This document shows, one piece after another, positions 43,415 to 52,520 of a stretch of 64,000 nt of DNA. The DNA is from Gammaproteobacteria bacterium. Lineage in GTDB: Bacteria > Pseudomonadota > Gammaproteobacteria > Steroidobacterales > Foliamicaceae. Numbering within the stretch: position 1 is the stretch's first letter; the number at the start of each line of letters is the position of its first letter. The notes beneath the pieces were generated by a model. That model saw only the letters and a list, made by a program, of their open reading frames with translations. It had not been told where the DNA came from and did not search any database. The position numbers and the translations under genes were made by a program. The stretch is taken from contig VXYS01000009.1 in assembly GCA_009845905.1 (NCBI GenBank), forward strand, positions 434,001 to 498,000, read 5' to 3'.

Positions 43415-45061
43415 TCACCTGGCGGCATTGGTGCCGAATATTCTGCCGTTTACGAGAACATCTAGTATGGCATTTCCCCCTAGACGGTTTGTTCCGTGAA
43501 TGACGCCGGTAATCTCGCCTACCGCGTAGAGTCCTTCAAGTGGCGTGCCGTCGGCTTTCAAAACCTGGCCTTCCAAATTGATGTTTACGCCGCCCATAGT
43601 GTGATGGGCAGCCGGTGCTCTCTCCTGAGCATAGAAGGGTGGGTTTTCGAGAGGCGCGGTATAAACCACACGCCCAAATTCATCTGGAGTTTGGGCGAGT
43701 GCGTGTGCATTGTAGTTCTCGACGGTCTCTGTCAAAGCCCTCGCAGGCACACCAATCATTTCCGCCAACGCCTCCAAGGTGTCTGCGACATAGGGCACCG
43801 GCCTGAAAGTTGGTAGCTCGTCCTTTTCTATAGCACCCGTTACGTCAGAGGACGAGACAACGAATATAGATCCACCAGTCTGTTCCAATATCGCTGCAGC
43901 CATCCGATCCCTACGTCCGTCCTCCCTGGTAAAACGTTGCCCTTCCCTGTTTACAAAAACGGAAAGGGTAGTTCCAGGAAGGTAGCCGCCGGTATACCCG
44001 GAAACAGGGTCAACAATGTGAGCAAGCTGGATCTGCCCCATGTTGACCAGAGTCGCTCCGGCATCACGCGCCATAAAGAGACCGTCGCCGGTGATAGTGG
44101 CTAGGTTGGTAGTTATCAAGGTGGGGCCGAGGTCAGACCACTGCCCGCCTTCGCCGTATTGTTGGCGTAGCTCTACATTGCCGGCGAAACCGCCCGTTGC
44201 AAGGATGACGTTCTTATTGGCGTATAACGTCACTTTGTTGCCGTTTTTACCCAGAGCATTGACGCCTACGACTCGATCGCCATCCATAATCAGGCTCTTG
44301 CCTGTGGTCTCCAGTAAAACGGTGGCGTCCTTGTCTTCAAGGAAGTTTTCGAAAGCTAGTAGATAGGCGGATCCTCTTGCTCGAACAGGCCGATGGGCTC
44401 TCGCATACATGGCGCCGGGACCTGACGTCACCCCATCATGAAATTCGACGCCCATGTTCTCCAGCCACTTGACGGTGTCGTAGCTGAATTCTGTCATCTG
44501 TCTAATATGGGGTATCGAGCCTAACTTATCTCCGCCATTCCAGGTTTGCAGCGCATGCCATGCGGGACTGTCAAACATCGTGTGATCTGTTTGCAGGTAA
44601 GCCTCATACTCTGCCCTGACTTCATCCTGCAGGGCTTTATGCTCAGCGCTAACTGGCGTTTCGCTCAAAGCATCGGTAATCAAAGACTCCACCCCAATTT
44701 GACGCTCGTCGAAGTGATAGTGCGTTTTCTCTTCAGGGGTAGAAGAATTGAATGCCCCACCGGATATTGCAGTATGACCGCCTGTAGAGCCGCCTTTCTC
44801 GACTACTATGACGCTGGCGCCGGCCTCGACTGCCGCCACTGCTGCCGACATACCTGAACCACCACCGCCTACTATGACGACATCTGTTGTCATCTCCAGA
44901 TCTTCTGGAGTGGGTTTCTCTATAGGTGTGGCAAGCGCTGCGGCATCGCTGACCCAGCCTGCCTCAAACTGCTGCCCCTCGCCGCTGGCAGTGAGGGACA
45001 ACGCCAGTACCGACGCTAGGGTCAATTGAGGTAGAAGTTGCTTCACAGTCGTCCTTTTCAT
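43415..45061 (-). CDS. Exported FAD-dependent oxidoreductase (flavocytochrome c/fumarate-reductase flavoprotein fold)
   Basis: A 548-aa flavoprotein. The start at 45061 gives a signal peptide (MKRTTVKQLLPQLTLASVLALSLTASGEG); a longer frame adds 70 unlikely residues. The FAD site is DVVIVGGGGSGMSAAVAAVEAGASVIVVEKG followed by GGHTAISGGAFN. The C-terminal EGLYAVGEITGVIHGTNRLGGNAILDVLVNGRIFG is the fumarate reductase/ketosteroid dehydrogenase signature. No heme motif is present, so electrons may come from the cytochrome c at 34814-35251. It probably reduces or dehydrogenates an enoate in the periplasm. Confidence 0.85.
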   Translation of the reverse strand: MKRTTVKQLLPQLTLASVLALSLTASGEGQQFEAGWVSDAAALATPIEKPTPEDLEMTTDVVIVGGGGSGMSAAVAAVEAGASVIVVEKGGSTGGHTAISGGAFNSSTPEEKTHYHFDERQIGVESLITDALSETPVSAEHKALQDEVRAEYEAYLQTDHTMFDSPAWHALQTWNGGDKLGSIPHIRQMTEFSYDTVKWLENMGVEFHDGVTSGPGAMYARAHRPVRARGSAYLLAFENFLEDKDATVLLETTGKSLIMDGDRVVGVNALGKNGNKVTLYANKNVILATGGFAGNVELRQQYGEGGQWSDLGPTLITTNLATITGDGLFMARDAGATLVNMGQIQLAHIVDPVSGYTGGYLPGTTLSVFVNREGQRFTREDGRRDRMAAAILEQTGGSIFVVSSSDVTGAIEKDELPTFRPVPYVADTLEALAEMIGVPARALTETVENYNAHALAQTPDEFGRVVYTAPLENPPFYAQERAPAAHHTMGGVNINLEGQVLKADGTPLEGLYAVGEITGVIHGTNRLGGNAILDVLVNGRIFGTNAAR

Positions 45062-45271
45062 AACTCGGTGAATGCAAGCAAGGCTGTCTTTCACAGGCTG
45101 CAGTCCCCGCGAAGAATGCTTGGAATCCCGCCGCGCTTTTGACTCACCTGCGGAATCTTGTCGGGACTCACCGCAATATCTGGGAGCCCAACTCCACTTG
45201 GGTGACCACCTGCAGGACCGTTGTTTACGTTTCTCCCACCTTCCAAGCGCCCTGGAGGAATTATACATCAA

Positions 45272-45291
45272 ATTACTTTATACTTAAAATG
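45272..45291. promoter_or_regulatory. Island operator copy 4 (divergent promoter)
   Basis: ATTACTTTATACTTAAAATG; the minus strand reads CATTTTAAGTATAAAGTAAT. It ends 7 bp before the ATG of the secreted protein gene at 45299, so a bound repressor would block its promoter or translation start region, and it is 211 bp from the flavoprotein gene. Confidence 0.6.
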
Positions 45292-45298
45292 AATCTGG

Positions 45299-46030
45299 AT
45301 GGTGGACGAGATGTTCAAGACCCTTGGGCTCAAATGGGTGTTGGTGCCGACAACCCTAGTGTGCCTGGCCATCGGTATGGGCTCTCCCAGATCAGTCGCA
45401 GCGGAGGAAAGCGACGGCGAACCGGTGGTCATGACCCTGTGGTGGGTTATTTTCAACTACCCGGAAAACTGCTCGGATGGCTCATGTGGCGCAAACGACC
45501 TCGCAGATGAGCCGGGGCTCGCGGATGATAAGAAAGTCAAAGCTTCAGTGGTGTACGGCACTGGCCAGGTGACCGATGAGGAAGGAAAGGTGATGCTGGT
45601 CTCTTCCCTCTACCCCACAGACGCTGACCTTGGTGATTCCGGGCCGGCACCCTTCAGTGACGGGCTACTGAAGCCGTTCGGTAAAGGGCTACTGAACGTT
45701 ACGGGTGCCAATATCCATCTGGTAATGCGCAGCCATGGACCGGTCATCGATGAGTATTTGGATAAGCAGCTCACAACCGTGGTCGACCCCGGCTGCCAGG
45801 CTAAAGGGGGACCCAACGAGTGCAGATACATCTACGGCGCTGTCCACCCTCCAGGCCAGGAGAGGGCCGATGTCATTGTCTTCGGCAAGCCTGGCCAGGT
45901 GATCGAGGGGGCCTCATCCACTATGTTCTGGGAGGACAACGGCCTTAAGGCCATAGTGCGCACGATTGTTGATTTAGAAGGCAGGGCCGACAATCAGAGT
46001 ACCTCCCAACAACCGAACAGATACGAATGA
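45299..46030 (+). CDS. Secreted hypothetical protein A
   Basis: A 243-aa protein with a signal segment (about 13-35, WVLVPTTLVCLAIGMGSPRSVAAEE). The mature part has paired cysteines (NCSDGSC and CQAKGGPNEC), likely disulfides, and a beta-rich composition (NVTGANIHLVMRSHGPVIDEYL). It resembles exported CHRD-like or oxidative-stress proteins only vaguely; no family is claimed. Start is ATG 45299, or ATG 45311. The next gene's frame opens right after its stop, so the two probably form a pair. Confidence 0.6.
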   Translation: MVDEMFKTLGLKWVLVPTTLVCLAIGMGSPRSVAAEESDGEPVVMTLWWVIFNYPENCSDGSCGANDLADEPGLADDKKVKASVVYGTGQVTDEEGKVMLVSSLYPTDADLGDSGPAPFSDGLLKPFGKGLLNVTGANIHLVMRSHGPVIDEYLDKQLTTVVDPGCQAKGGPNECRYIYGAVHPPGQERADVIVFGKPGQVIEGASSTMFWEDNGLKAIVRTIVDLEGRADNQSTSQQPNRYE

Positions 46031-46129
46031 GTGACCAACCCTGTGCGCCGCGTAATCCGCGTTGGCCTGGAGCGAGTCCATCAGTCGGGTAAGTGGGCTG
46101 CGTCACGATATGAAACTGGAGAAGCGTCT

Positions 46130-46837
46130 ATGACCGTAGCGGCAATGACCAGATTGAGATTGAGACGAATAGTCGCACTTGCGATCCTCCTTATTACTCC
46201 GACCCTGCAAGCTCAAGATGGAAGCCCGGAATACGTCGACCTGAGGTTCGTCACCGTCGCGAGTGATCAGCAAACTGAATGGGCGCCTCTACTTCGTAAA
46301 AGACGCGATGTCGTCCAAGAGCAGGGAATGGCATTCTTTCATGTGTTTCAACGATTGCGAGGTCCATTGGGTGTCTATCTTATTGTGACTCCGCATACCC
46401 CGGTGGGCACCCCAGCGAGCGAACGGGCCAACACCTATTGGCTTGAAGACCTTCAGAAAACGGTTGCCAGCCAGTCTCTCATTACAGCCATAAACTACAC
46501 GGGTCCGCCAACGAACAGCTGGTCGCATCCAGCCGAGCCGTTCATGCTTGCTCGGCGATTCACCGCTGCTGCGGACCAAAGCAATAGTTATGGCCAGTGG
46601 TTGGCGGGCGAGCTATCCCCGGCGTACAGGGATGCCGGCGTAGACGACGCCCGAACACTTCGAGCCGTGGTGGGCTGGGGCCCAGGGACCTGGATTCACC
46701 TCACTTTCATGGACAGCTGGCCAGGCAAGAGGCTAGGCCTGGACCAAAGCATGCTTAACAGGGGCGCTGCAATGGTTGTGGGCGAGGAATACTACCTGTA
46801 TTCGTTTCGCGAAGATCTGAGCTACACGGCAGACTGA
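46130..46837 (+). CDS. Secreted hypothetical protein B
   Basis: A 235-aa protein. ATG 46130 gives a signal peptide (RRIVALAILLITPTLQAQDG); the frame is open 99 nt further upstream but that part is not signal-like. The body has two repeated-looking halves, EWAPLLRKRRDVVQEQGMAFFHVFQRLRGPLGVYL and YGQWLAGELSPAYRDAGVDDARTLRAVVG, reminiscent of NIPSNAP-type dimeric alpha/beta-barrel proteins. The function is unknown. Three genes (A, B, M20 peptidase) run in the same direction with small gaps. Confidence 0.6.
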   Translation: MTVAAMTRLRLRRIVALAILLITPTLQAQDGSPEYVDLRFVTVASDQQTEWAPLLRKRRDVVQEQGMAFFHVFQRLRGPLGVYLIVTPHTPVGTPASERANTYWLEDLQKTVASQSLITAINYTGPPTNSWSHPAEPFMLARRFTAAADQSNSYGQWLAGELSPAYRDAGVDDARTLRAVVGWGPGTWIHLTFMDSWPGKRLGLDQSMLNRGAAMVVGEEYYLYSFREDLSYTAD

Positions 46838-46876
46838 CTCAACACCAGCCAGACTTCCGAACTCTCGGTAAAGACA

Positions 46877-48184
46877 ATGTATCAATGTCCACGCGCCCCC
46901 CGAAGAGTGGCTTCTTGGATTGCTTTGCTGGCCGCGTTCTCAGTTGGCTCGGCGGTCGCGCAATCTCCTGACACTACTATCGAGTCAATCGTTTCGTCAG
47001 ATAAGTTTGAAGAGGCGGTAGCCTACCTTCGTGCGGACCATGAACGCTTTGTAGAAGACATTATCTACATCAATGAAATCCCGGCGCCCTCATTCGGCGA
47101 GGGTCCGCGCGCCAAGGCATACCGCGATCTGCTCCAGTCCCATGGGCTTGAGGACGTAAGAATTGGTGCGGAAGGTAACGCGATGGGTGTCCGTCGCGGT
47201 TCTGGCAACGGTTCCGTGGTTGCTGTCCTCGCGCACCTGGACTCTTTTTTCCCGAAAGGCACTGCTGCAAAGGTCAGACGAGAAGGCAACAAGCTGTTTG
47301 CTCCGGGCGTCGGTGACCCTGCGCGTGGTTTGGCCGTGATTTTGACAATCATCCGCGCTCTCGACCATGCGGACATCGATACGGAGAGCGATATTCTGTT
47401 TGTTGGGAATGTTGGAGAGGAGGGCTTGGGGAATCTGAGAGGCTCGAAGCATCTGCTGCTGAAGGGGTCCTACCGCGACAAGATCAAACAGTTTGTCACG
47501 ATCTGTGGGCCGGCGGGCGCTCCCGGACAATGGCCGATTACCAACGCTGGTATTGGGCAACTTAGATACCGAGTCGCCTTTAAGGGACAGGGTGGCCACA
47601 GCTTCAGGCATTTTGGTCGCGCGAATCCGGCTAACGCCATGGCAGAAGCGATCTCCCGCGTTGCGGCCATCCCCGTTCCCGGCAGCCCGAAGACCACCCA
47701 CAACGTCGGCATCGTATCCGGCGGTAGCTCCGCGACTTCGATTCCCGTCGAAGTGACCATGGACGTGGACATGCGCTCCGAGTCCGGCGAGGAGCTAGCT
47801 CGACTCAATAGAGCGTTCCTGGCGGCGCTCGACGAAGCTGTAGCGGCCGAAAACGCAAGGGCGTCCCAAACGGAATCCTCGGTCGAGGTAAATACGGAGC
47901 TGGTAGTTGATCGTCCCGCCGGATCTACGGCGACCAGCTCGCGCATTTATCAAATCGCAGCAGCCTCCGCGGAGGCGTTTGGGCTCGAACCCGTAGCCAG
48001 AACCGCGCCTTCCGATGCAAATGTGCCGATGAGTTTGGGCATTCCGGCAATTGCGATTGGCCCAGGTCACGTATACAGCGGGCGATCGCTTGAGGCATGG
48101 ACGGACGTTGATCCAGAACTAACGCTCGAGGCGAACGGCATTGTGCTGGCAACAGTGCTTGGGCTGGCGGGCGTTTCCAATTAG
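46877..48184 (+). CDS. Exported M20-family zinc peptidase
   Basis: A 435-aa metallopeptidase with a signal peptide (about 9-30). The dizinc site has VVAVLAHLDSFFPKG (His/Asp), VGDPARGLAV, FVGNVGEEGLGNL (Glu-Glu base and ligand), and a late His in IAIGPGHVYSGRSLEAW. The dimerisation domain starts at GQGGHSFRHFGRANPANAMAEAI. Typical activity is peptidase/amidase of the ArgE/CPG2 group. Substrate unknown; an amide-bond step upstream of aromatic release is possible. Confidence 0.85.
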   Translation: MYQCPRAPRRVASWIALLAAFSVGSAVAQSPDTTIESIVSSDKFEEAVAYLRADHERFVEDIIYINEIPAPSFGEGPRAKAYRDLLQSHGLEDVRIGAEGNAMGVRRGSGNGSVVAVLAHLDSFFPKGTAAKVRREGNKLFAPGVGDPARGLAVILTIIRALDHADIDTESDILFVGNVGEEGLGNLRGSKHLLLKGSYRDKIKQFVTICGPAGAPGQWPITNAGIGQLRYRVAFKGQGGHSFRHFGRANPANAMAEAISRVAAIPVPGSPKTTHNVGIVSGGSSATSIPVEVTMDVDMRSESGEELARLNRAFLAALDEAVAAENARASQTESSVEVNTELVVDRPAGSTATSSRIYQIAAASAEAFGLEPVARTAPSDANVPMSLGIPAIAIGPGHVYSGRSLEAWTDVDPELTLEANGIVLATVLGLAGVSN

Positions 48185-48270
48185 AAGACACTGATCTCTA
48201 GCTTCAGCACTTAATGGCTGCGCAGCGCCGCCTGATTGGGTCAGTCGGGCTGCGCGCACTCTGTGGAGCT

Positions 48271-48507
48271 TTAGGCCGCTACGGTTAGATGCTTTGTCAG
48301 TAATCGCTGAATTAGAGGGATCGAGATAGAGGCAACAGGAAAGGCGACGAGAAAACCGAGCCCGGCGCTCTTGATCCAAACGACCATAAAGTCCTCAACA
48401 AAACCGACATTCAGGATCACTAGCACAAAAGACATGGCAGTTGACATGACCACGCTGACTGAAAAGCCAAAGATAATGCCGTAGACCTTCTGACTCACTG
48501 TCCTCAC
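48271..48507 (-). CDS. Small DUF2798-family membrane protein
   Basis: A 78-aa protein with two TM helices (IIFGFSVSVVMSTAMSFVLVI and SAGLGFLVAFPVASISIPLIQRL), matching the DUF2798 pattern. The start is GTG 48507. It lies 7 nt after the DUF6152-type gene on the same strand. Family function is unknown. A GC-rich hairpin-like region (48220-48265) follows the gene. Confidence 0.7.
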   Translation of the reverse strand: MRTVSQKVYGIIFGFSVSVVMSTAMSFVLVILNVGFVEDFMVVWIKSAGLGFLVAFPVASISIPLIQRLLTKHLTVAA

Positions 48508-48514
48508 TAACGCA

Positions 48515-49543
48515 CTACTCCTGCTTTAGCGACTCCGTGAAGCGCGAAGCACTTTCAGTGTCGCATCCGTACGGGTGCATCGGCGTATCGTCGGAAATGC
48601 GGCCGAAGTCTCGGTATCCCTGGTACGGCTCTGAAAGGTAAACGGGGTCTTCGACCGTATACTCAACTCGAAGCGTCTGACCATCGTCCCGCGAGATATA
48701 GCGCTCCGTAACGCGCTTCTGGTCACTGGCAGGAATGTCGCTTCCCTTAATGGCCGCAATACCAAGCCCCCACAGCGATGCAGGATACTCGCTGCTTTCA
48801 ACCACAAGCACGTCCCCATCGGTCCGGCCACGGACGGACCCGAATGCCCCCGTCGGCTCCGCCTGCTGCGCCTCTGAGCCCAGCGGAACCTTGCGGACCA
48901 CCTGGTAGATCTCATGATAGAGAATCACTTCATCGTCGTTTATGCGAATATCAAACAGAAAGTTGGGCACATGTAGAATCGTCGGCAGGTTGACAGGCTC
49001 ACAGGTGTTCGCTGGAGAGCGTGCATCGTCATAGTTGTCTCTCGCTTCCTGGCCCGCGGCGCTCAACGACATCGGGAACCTTTCGCCAAAACCCAAACCT
49101 TCCCAGCGACCCGCCAATCTCTGTACGCCCTGAATGTGGGCGTCCAGCTCAGCCGCTTCGTCAACTTCCCGGCGCTCACCCAGGACCGTGCCGTCCGCCT
49201 TCCTGTATGTGAGCCCGAACACCACGCGCTTTTCGGGGTCCCGGCTAGGCTCGGCCCGCACGTCAACGATGTCGCCGCGCGCAAAAGTCGTCCGGTCGAG
49301 CCCTTGCCGTTTCAGCGTCGGCACCGCGCTGCCCTCAACCAACCATCGCTCAGTCGAACCATCTTCGGCCGTTACCTCAAGAATGAGGGCGGCGTGGGGG
49401 CTTCGAAACCGCCATTGCACGACCTTGCCAGTAATCGCCACCGTTCTGCTCGTATCGTAGTGAGCGGTCTTTGAATGGTGGGCAGACGCAGCCGAGGCCA
49501 GCGCCAGGAGAACGACACAAGAAAGAAGCGATGGGTTACGCAT
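48515..49543 (-). CDS. DUF6152-family exported protein
   Basis: A 342-aa protein. The start at ATG 49543 yields a signal peptide (MRNPSLLSCVVLLALASAASAHHS) ending in the typical AHHS of DUF6152 proteins. The first domain (about 25-115) has the family pattern VAITGKVVQWRFRSPHAALILEVTAEDG and LDRTTFARGDIVDVRAEPSRD. A C-terminal region (about 150-342) with ERYISRDDGQTLRVEYTVEDPVYLSEPYQGY is shared with exported proteins found beside aromatic or sterol degradation genes. Function unknown. It overlaps the TRAP permease stop by 8 nt. Confidence 0.7.
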   Translation of the reverse strand: MRNPSLLSCVVLLALASAASAHHSKTAHYDTSRTVAITGKVVQWRFRSPHAALILEVTAEDGSTERWLVEGSAVPTLKRQGLDRTTFARGDIVDVRAEPSRDPEKRVVFGLTYRKADGTVLGERREVDEAAELDAHIQGVQRLAGRWEGLGFGERFPMSLSAAGQEARDNYDDARSPANTCEPVNLPTILHVPNFLFDIRINDDEVILYHEIYQVVRKVPLGSEAQQAEPTGAFGSVRGRTDGDVLVVESSEYPASLWGLGIAAIKGSDIPASDQKRVTERYISRDDGQTLRVEYTVEDPVYLSEPYQGYRDFGRISDDTPMHPYGCDTESASRFTESLKQE

Positions 49544-51443
49544 AGCTGCGCTCCTTAGATCTTGATCTAAGATAAGAATAAACACACACAAATGACGCCA
49601 GCACGAAGCCCGCCATATTCACATAGGGTGCGGAAGGAACCAGTGAGTATGGAAGCAGCAGCGCTAGACCGCTACACAGCAAGAGCGCGCTCAGAGCAGT
49701 AGAAATCGAACCAAAGCAGTATTTGGCTAACGCGAGGCAAACTACCCAGACGCCAAGAATTGCCGACAGAAATACCAGCACTACATTACCAATGTCGCCC
49801 TCAAACAGCAGCTCCGGTGAGTAAACGAATAAGAATGGAATCACGAATGCGACCCAGCCTAACTTGCAAGCGGCCAACGATGTTTGAATCGGCTTGGCGT
49901 CGGCTATCGAAGCGGCAGTAAACGCTGCAACGGCGAGCGGCGGAGTGATCATAGACATACAGCCGCAGTATAGAACGAAGAAGTGTGCGGCTTTGGGTGA
50001 TACCCCTGCGTTGATGAGAGCAGGAACCGCGAGTGCAGCCAGAAGCAGATATATCCCGGTCGTCGGCATTCCCATTCCCAGGACGATGCAAACCACTCCG
50101 GTCATAAGAAGAAGTAGAAACGTACTGTTGTCACCAAGCTGTAGCAGAGAGAAAGTGATCCCAAATCCCAAACCGCTTCCTTCGACAACGCCGAGAATAA
50201 TTCCTGCCATTGCACCGATCATTATGATGTCGGCACTTGCCACACCAGCTCTGCCCAAAGTTCGGCCGATGTCTGCCAAGCGAACCCTGCTTCCCTTGTA
50301 ACCCCGGACAAGTCCAACTATTGACACTGCTACGCAAGCGGCAAGCGCCGCCTCCTCAGCGCGTCGATTCAACATAAAAAGCCACAGCAGCAAGACAACG
50401 AACGGAAGAATAAAATGCCACCCCTGTCGGAAGACCTCTCCAGCGGGCAACAGTTCGCTCGATTCCAGCCCCAGAATTTTTGACTTTGCTGCTTCCAGAT
50501 CGATCTGGACGAAAATTGCCAGATAGCACAATACCGCGGGGATGATCGCTGCCAGAAACACGTCCTGATAGGGCACCTCGAGGAACTCCGCCATCAGGAA
50601 TCCAGCCGCCCCCATCACCGGTGGTGCAAACTGCCCCCCAGTAGAAACCACGGCCTCGATTCCACCTGCCATCGCCGGTCTGAACCCGGATCTCTTCATT
50701 AGCGGAATCGTAATGACGCCGGTGGCCGCCACATTCGCCACCGCGCTTCCTGAAATACTGCCGAATATACCGGAAGCAGCTGCGGCAGTCTTCGCAGATC
50801 CGCCGCGAAACCTGCCCATGACCGCGTTCGCAATGTCGGTAAACCACTGGGAGCCCCCAGTGACGGACAATAGTTGGCCCATCAGTATGAAAATCACGAC
50901 AATCTTCACTACCACCGTAAGCGCCATGCCCGGAATGCCCACGCTGTCCAAAGCAAGAAATCCCAAGAGGCTGGATAGGTCTTTGGATTTGCCCGCCAGC
51001 GGGCCTGGGACCCAGTGCGCGACTAGTCCGTAGACCACAAAGACCAAGGTAAGGCTAAACAGCAGGGTTCCTGCGGATCGTCTTAGAGCCTCTAATGCGA
51101 GGGGGATCAGTACGGCTCCGATCACCGTTGTTTCAGTCGGCAGGTAAAAAAAGTCTGTGGAAATTACCGGGTACCTGATCGCCGCATACACGCAAACGAT
51201 CACCGAGCACAGCGCAGCCGACAGGTCATACCAGCGAAGAGAGTGCGCCCTTTGACCGCGCGCAGAGATTTTCGTGAAAACCAACCACAGGCTCACCCCG
51301 AGAACGACTATCAGTAGCTGCTCGGGAAAAACGACGAGGCCGACACGACCAAATAGGTCGAAGGCAAGTGCGACGGCGGTGAGCACAATCACCACACCGG
51401 CAAACCGGTCGACCTTAGATTGTGTTTCGCTCTTCATGACCAT
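49536..51443 (-). CDS. Fused TRAP transporter permease (DctQM type, TAXI-associated)
   Basis: A 635-aa permease combining the small (4-TM) and large (12-TM) subunits of TRAP transporters in one chain (COG4666 type). Key segments are GFRPAMAGGIEAVVSTGGQFAPPVMGAAGFLMAEFLEVPY and GMGMPTTGIYLLLAALAVPALINAG, typical of the large subunit. It uses an ion gradient to import organic anions delivered by the TAXI protein encoded 82 nt upstream. The partner gene and the aromatic context suggest an aromatic or dicarboxylic acid substrate. Confidence 0.92.
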   Translation of the reverse strand: MVMKSETQSKVDRFAGVVIVLTAVALAFDLFGRVGLVVFPEQLLIVVLGVSLWLVFTKISARGQRAHSLRWYDLSAALCSVIVCVYAAIRYPVISTDFFYLPTETTVIGAVLIPLALEALRRSAGTLLFSLTLVFVVYGLVAHWVPGPLAGKSKDLSSLLGFLALDSVGIPGMALTVVVKIVVIFILMGQLLSVTGGSQWFTDIANAVMGRFRGGSAKTAAAASGIFGSISGSAVANVAATGVITIPLMKRSGFRPAMAGGIEAVVSTGGQFAPPVMGAAGFLMAEFLEVPYQDVFLAAIIPAVLCYLAIFVQIDLEAAKSKILGLESSELLPAGEVFRQGWHFILPFVVLLLWLFMLNRRAEEAALAACVAVSIVGLVRGYKGSRVRLADIGRTLGRAGVASADIIMIGAMAGIILGVVEGSGLGFGITFSLLQLGDNSTFLLLLMTGVVCIVLGMGMPTTGIYLLLAALAVPALINAGVSPKAAHFFVLYCGCMSMITPPLAVAAFTAASIADAKPIQTSLAACKLGWVAFVIPFLFVYSPELLFEGDIGNVVLVFLSAILGVWVVCLALAKYCFGSISTALSALLLCSGLALLLPYSLVPSAPYVNMAGFVLASFVCVYSYLRSRSKERSYA

Positions 51444-51525
51444 CTTGAGTGGCGCGAGCCCTCCGACCCAATTGGTTGCGCTTCATTGACGAAAGGTTCG
51501 GGGGCCTGCGCGAAGCCGATCCCGG

Positions 51526-52494
51526 TCAGTTAATTCGGACTAGCGGCAGCCCTGCTTCTTTGAAGTAACTCAGCGCACCAGGGTGATAAGGGACGACCTG
51601 AGGCCTGGAGATTCCCTCCGCATCGTAGAGCCGCATCAACGGGCCTACCGATCGAAACTCGTCTGAATTTTGGTGCAGAGCCTTCACAACACGGTAGACC
51701 GTGTCATCGAGAACATCCGCTCCGGACCACAAGCCGTAGTCATAAGCCAGGGTTGCGAATTGCTTCGCGGCACCGTCCAGATTCGGGTTTGGGCCAATGG
51801 TGACGAAGTACGCGCCGGGCAAGGTGTCTCTCAGCTTTACCAAACTCTCCGCGCTATTGTCCATGGACAGATAGCGCAGCTCTTCGCCCAGGGTTGCCCG
51901 AATCTCCTTCACCACCCCAGAACCGACAACGACCATTACTCCGTCTATTCTGCCCTCCTTGAACAGCTCCCAATGGCTCCGCATGGTCGTGGACGGAACG
52001 GGAACAACGTCTTCGTAAGTCAATCCTCCATTGGCGAGGAACGCCCTGTGCACCCCCGATGCCAGCGGTTGACCGGGAAAGCCTGCAGCAACCCTGCGCC
52101 CCTTGAGATCCGCAAAGCTTCTGATATCGGAACTCTCCTTTACAAGAAAACCTCCGCGAAAGGGCATCAAACTTGCCACCAACCGCATATTGGGCTTTGG
52201 CCTGTCATTCGGGGTGAACTTTCCCTGCATCAAAAGTGCGAATTGCGACAGGTTGCCAACTCCGAACTCAACTTCTCCGATATCCATGAGTGGCGCGTAT
52301 CGGGTGCCGCTGGAAAAGGCCTGCGTTCTCATTCGCATGTCTGTGTGTCTGGAGACAATGGAAGCGATAGTGGAACCTATTGCGGGATTTGCTCCGCCCT
52401 TGGTTATTCCAATGCCCAGTACCTGTGCCTCAGCTCCTGCGACAGCAAGAAGGGCGATGAGTAATGAAGCAGTGCCTGATCTAGGAAGAGACAT
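51526..52494 (-). CDS. TAXI-type TRAP transporter solute-binding protein
   Basis: A 322-aa periplasmic binding protein with signal peptide (about 8-24, SLLIALLAVAGAEAQ). The body begins with the TAXI family pattern LGIGITKGGANPAIGSTIASIVSRHTDMRMRTQAFSSGTRYAPLMDIGEVEFGVGN. It captures a ligand for the fused permease downstream. TAXI proteins usually bind glutamate-like or other organic acids; here it may bind an aromatic carboxylate or its breakdown product. Confidence 0.92.
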   Translation of the reverse strand: MSLPRSGTASLLIALLAVAGAEAQVLGIGITKGGANPAIGSTIASIVSRHTDMRMRTQAFSSGTRYAPLMDIGEVEFGVGNLSQFALLMQGKFTPNDRPKPNMRLVASLMPFRGGFLVKESSDIRSFADLKGRRVAAGFPGQPLASGVHRAFLANGGLTYEDVVPVPSTTMRSHWELFKEGRIDGVMVVVGSGVVKEIRATLGEELRYLSMDNSAESLVKLRDTLPGAYFVTIGPNPNLDGAAKQFATLAYDYGLWSGADVLDDTVYRVVKALHQNSDEFRSVGPLMRLYDAEGISRPQVVPYHPGALSYFKEAGLPLVRIN

Positions 52495-52520
52495 TCGCTA
52501 ACCTCGGCGGCCCATCGAAG

